In this document: positions 62,595 through 64,000 of the stretch, one piece after another
Numbering within the stretch: the first letter of the stretch is position 1
Layout of the letters: each line of letters starts with the position of its first letter
Source of the DNA: Paraglaciecola sp. L1A13
GTDB lineage: Bacteria; Pseudomonadota; Gammaproteobacteria; Enterobacterales; Alteromonadaceae
Length of the DNA: 64,000 nt
Direction: 5' to 3'
Assembly: GCF_009796745.1 (NCBI RefSeq)
Contig: NZ_CP047024.1
Location: 3,410,001 to 3,474,000 of the forward strand
Position numbers and translations under genes: made by a program
Notes under the pieces: generated by a model
What the model was told of the DNA's origin: nothing
What the model saw: the letters and a program-made list of their open reading frames with translations, nothing else
Database searches by the model: none

Positions 62595-62638
62595 ATCAGG
62601 TAATATAATCTCCCAACCAAAGGGTCCTGTAGAGTGTT

Positions 62639-63796
62639 ATGCGCCAAATATTTAATTTTAAGTTTCTAAGCGCCATAGAGCAAATCGACAGAGAGAGTTG
62701 GCATGCACTGGCGTATCACTGCGATCCGTTTCATCAATACGCCTTTATTCAGGCGCTCGAACGCTCACATTCGGTTGAACCACAAACAGGTTGGCATCCC
62801 CAGCATCTCACAATCTATCAGAACGATACTCTGGTAGGCATTCTACCTTTGTATATTAAAAATCATAGTTATGGCGAATATGTATTTGACTTCGCGTGGG
62901 CCAACTCTTATAGCGAACACGGCCTAAATTACTACCCTAAATTGGTTTGCGCCATACCCTTTACGCCAGTTCCAGGGGCCCGCTTAATGTTAAAAGAAGA
63001 CGTCGACCAAGCACAATTGATTCCGCAACTGTGTAAAGCTATTCAGCAGCATGCCAAGCAAAACGGACTGTCTTCTATGCATTGGTTATTTGTACCAGAA
63101 TCACTCAGTACCGCATTAAACCAACAACAGCATTTGATGCGACGAGCCGTTCAATTTCAATGGTTTAATCGTGATTATCAAGATTACGATGACTTTTGCG
63201 CGACCCTCACATCAAGGCGCCGTAAAACTATTCGCAACGAAAGACGTAAAGTACATGAGCAAGGCGTAAAGGTTGAGCGAATATACGGTGAAAAAATCAC
63301 TGCTGAACATATAGATTTTTTTTATCAGTGTTATCAACAAACTTATTTAAAACGCAGTGGGCACAAGGGATATCTAAATCGAGATTTCTTTACCCGACTT
63401 TATCATTCAATGGATAGCAATATATTGCTTGTTATCGCCTCACGTGATGATATTCCCTTAGCGAGCGCATTCTATATGTTCGACGATCAACAACTCTATG
63501 GACGTTATTGGGGAGCACTGGAAGACATAAGCAATCTGCATTATGAATGCTGTTATTATCAAGGTATTGAGTTTTGCATAGAGCACAATATCAGTACATT
63601 TAATCCCGGTACCCAAGGCGAACACAAAATATTGCGTGGTTTTGAACCCGTCTATTGCTATTCAAATCATTGGTTAGCAGAACCTGCTTTTCATGATGGT
63701 GTTCGACGTTTTCTGCGCCAAGAAGATATCAATATCCAATCTTATAAAACCAACGCATCTGAACTATTACCGTTTAAAGTCACATTACAAGAGTAG
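62639..63796 (+). CDS. FemAB/GNAT-like protein (DUF482, peptidogalycan family)
   Basis: 385 residues. It contains the DUF482 pattern: an N-terminal SWHALAYHCDPFHQYAFIQA, an FDFAWANSYSEHGLNYYPKL segment, and a C-terminal GNAT-like domain with RYWGALEDISNLHYECCYYQ. The family is annotated as peptidogalycan biosynthesis/recognition; its substrate is unknown. It is divergent from recX with only 44 bp between start codons. Confidence 0.85.
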   Translation: MRQIFNFKFLSAIEQIDRESWHALAYHCDPFHQYAFIQALERSHSVEPQTGWHPQHLTIYQNDTLVGILPLYIKNHSYGEYVFDFAWANSYSEHGLNYYPKLVCAIPFTPVPGARLMLKEDVDQAQLIPQLCKAIQQHAKQNGLSSMHWLFVPESLSTALNQQQHLMRRAVQFQWFNRDYQDYDDFCATLTSRRRKTIRNERRKVHEQGVKVERIYGEKITAEHIDFFYQCYQQTYLKRSGHKGYLNRDFFTRLYHSMDSNILLVIASRDDIPLASAFYMFDDQQLYGRYWGALEDISNLHYECCYYQGIEFCIEHNISTFNPGTQGEHKILRGFEPVYCYSNHWLAEPAFHDGVRRFLRQEDINIQSYKTNASELLPFKVTLQE

Positions 63797-63868
63797 AGCG
63801 TTATCTTGTGGTGTTAACGTTAGCCGTTTTGCATGTAAGATAGGGGCTGTGTACAGCGGTATTTAGCG

Positions 63869-64000
63869 TTATGGTTTACGCCAAATCAACATAAAATTAT
63901 TGGCTGGCATAGGGCGCACTTCAGTAAGAGAAAGTCCCTTGGCCCAGCCTGTTAATTCATCAATATCGCGAATACCACCGCACCCTTCATTCAATAAATG
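63869..64000 (-). CDS. C-terminal end of a DUF938-type methyltransferase (5' end outside the window)
   Basis: 44 codons in frame from the window edge to TAA at 63871-63869. The tail GGIRDIDELTGWAKGLSLTE then MPANNFMLIWRKP matches the C-terminus of DUF938 SAM-dependent methyltransferases, which end in a MPANN.LVFR-type strand. Start and domain core lie outside the window. Confidence 0.7.
   Translation of the reverse strand, partial: HLLNEGCGGIRDIDELTGWAKGLSLTEVRPMPANNFMLIWRKP

Noticed and set aside
62595..62638. LexA box between recX and the FemAB-like gene
   Set aside because: No CTGT-N8-ACAG palindrome in these 44 bp.

Overview
This window looks like chromosomal DNA from a marine gammaproteobacterium of the order Alteromonadales, probably the Alteromonas/Glaciecola/Paraglaciecola group. 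The reasons are the gene families and their order: recX-alaS-csrA-tRNA(Ser)-tRNA(Arg), prfB-lysS with the RF2 frameshift, holD-rimI, psp next to sap, oadGAB, tmcA, and several large TonB-dependent receptors with a DUF3450/TtpC-type TonB system. Base composition is moderate, and only about 10.96-11.76 kb is visibly AT-rich. No insertion sequence, prophage, CRISPR array or rRNA was seen.

Layout. 0-8.2 kb is housekeeping: the tail of an unidentified gene, an RluA-type pseudouridine synthase, panE, then lysS, prfB, argS and prfC on the minus strand. 8.7-10.1 kb holds a YdcH-like small protein and a short-chain dehydrogenase. 10.6-13.1 kb is an accessory island: an XRE regulator with an operator over its own -35 box, an overlapping AT-rich multi-membrane protein, a signal-peptide protein made of 19 copies of a 12-residue repeat, and a second small HTH protein with two palindromes before its promoter. 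13.2-14.3 kb is rimI, holD and tRNA-Trp. 14.4-18.4 kb is a TPP-riboswitch operon for thiamine uptake: outer-membrane receptor, small YkoF-like protein, Pnu-type transporter and kinase. 18.5-22 kb has a beta-propeller-like protein, a thioesterase and tmcA. 22.1-27.05 kb is a six-gene TonB energising operon (DUF3450, TtpC-like, ExbB, ExbD, TonB, TPR). 27.6-37.3 kb has a methyltransferase, a small lipoprotein, a TPR-sulfotransferase and two large TonB receptors that share a 5' leader.

37.5-43.7 kb carries a ComFB-like protein, the 4.5S SRP RNA, and an aromatic/branched amino-acid catabolism cluster: a Leu/Phe-type dehydrogenase divergent from an Lrp regulator, hppD, tyrR and phhA. TyrR-like boxes lie before hppD, tyrR and phhA. 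43.8-54.5 kb is the envelope-stress block: ycjF, ycjX, pspCBA with a sigma-54 promoter, and divergent pspF followed after 5 bp by sapABCDF. 54.7-57.9 kb is the oxaloacetate decarboxylase sodium pump. 58.3-62.6 kb is two identical tRNA-Arg, tRNA-Ser, csrA, alaS and recX, with no recA upstream of recX. The window closes with a FemAB/DUF482-like gene and the end of a DUF938 methyltransferase.

How the parts work together: the TonB operon probably energises the three receptors in the window, and the thiamine operon feeds its ligand through one of them. TyrR probably coordinates phenylalanine-to-homogentisate degradation. PspF probably controls pspABC, and its linkage to sap suggests joint handling of envelope stress. 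The part with no function I can name is the 10.6-13.1 kb repeat-protein cassette.
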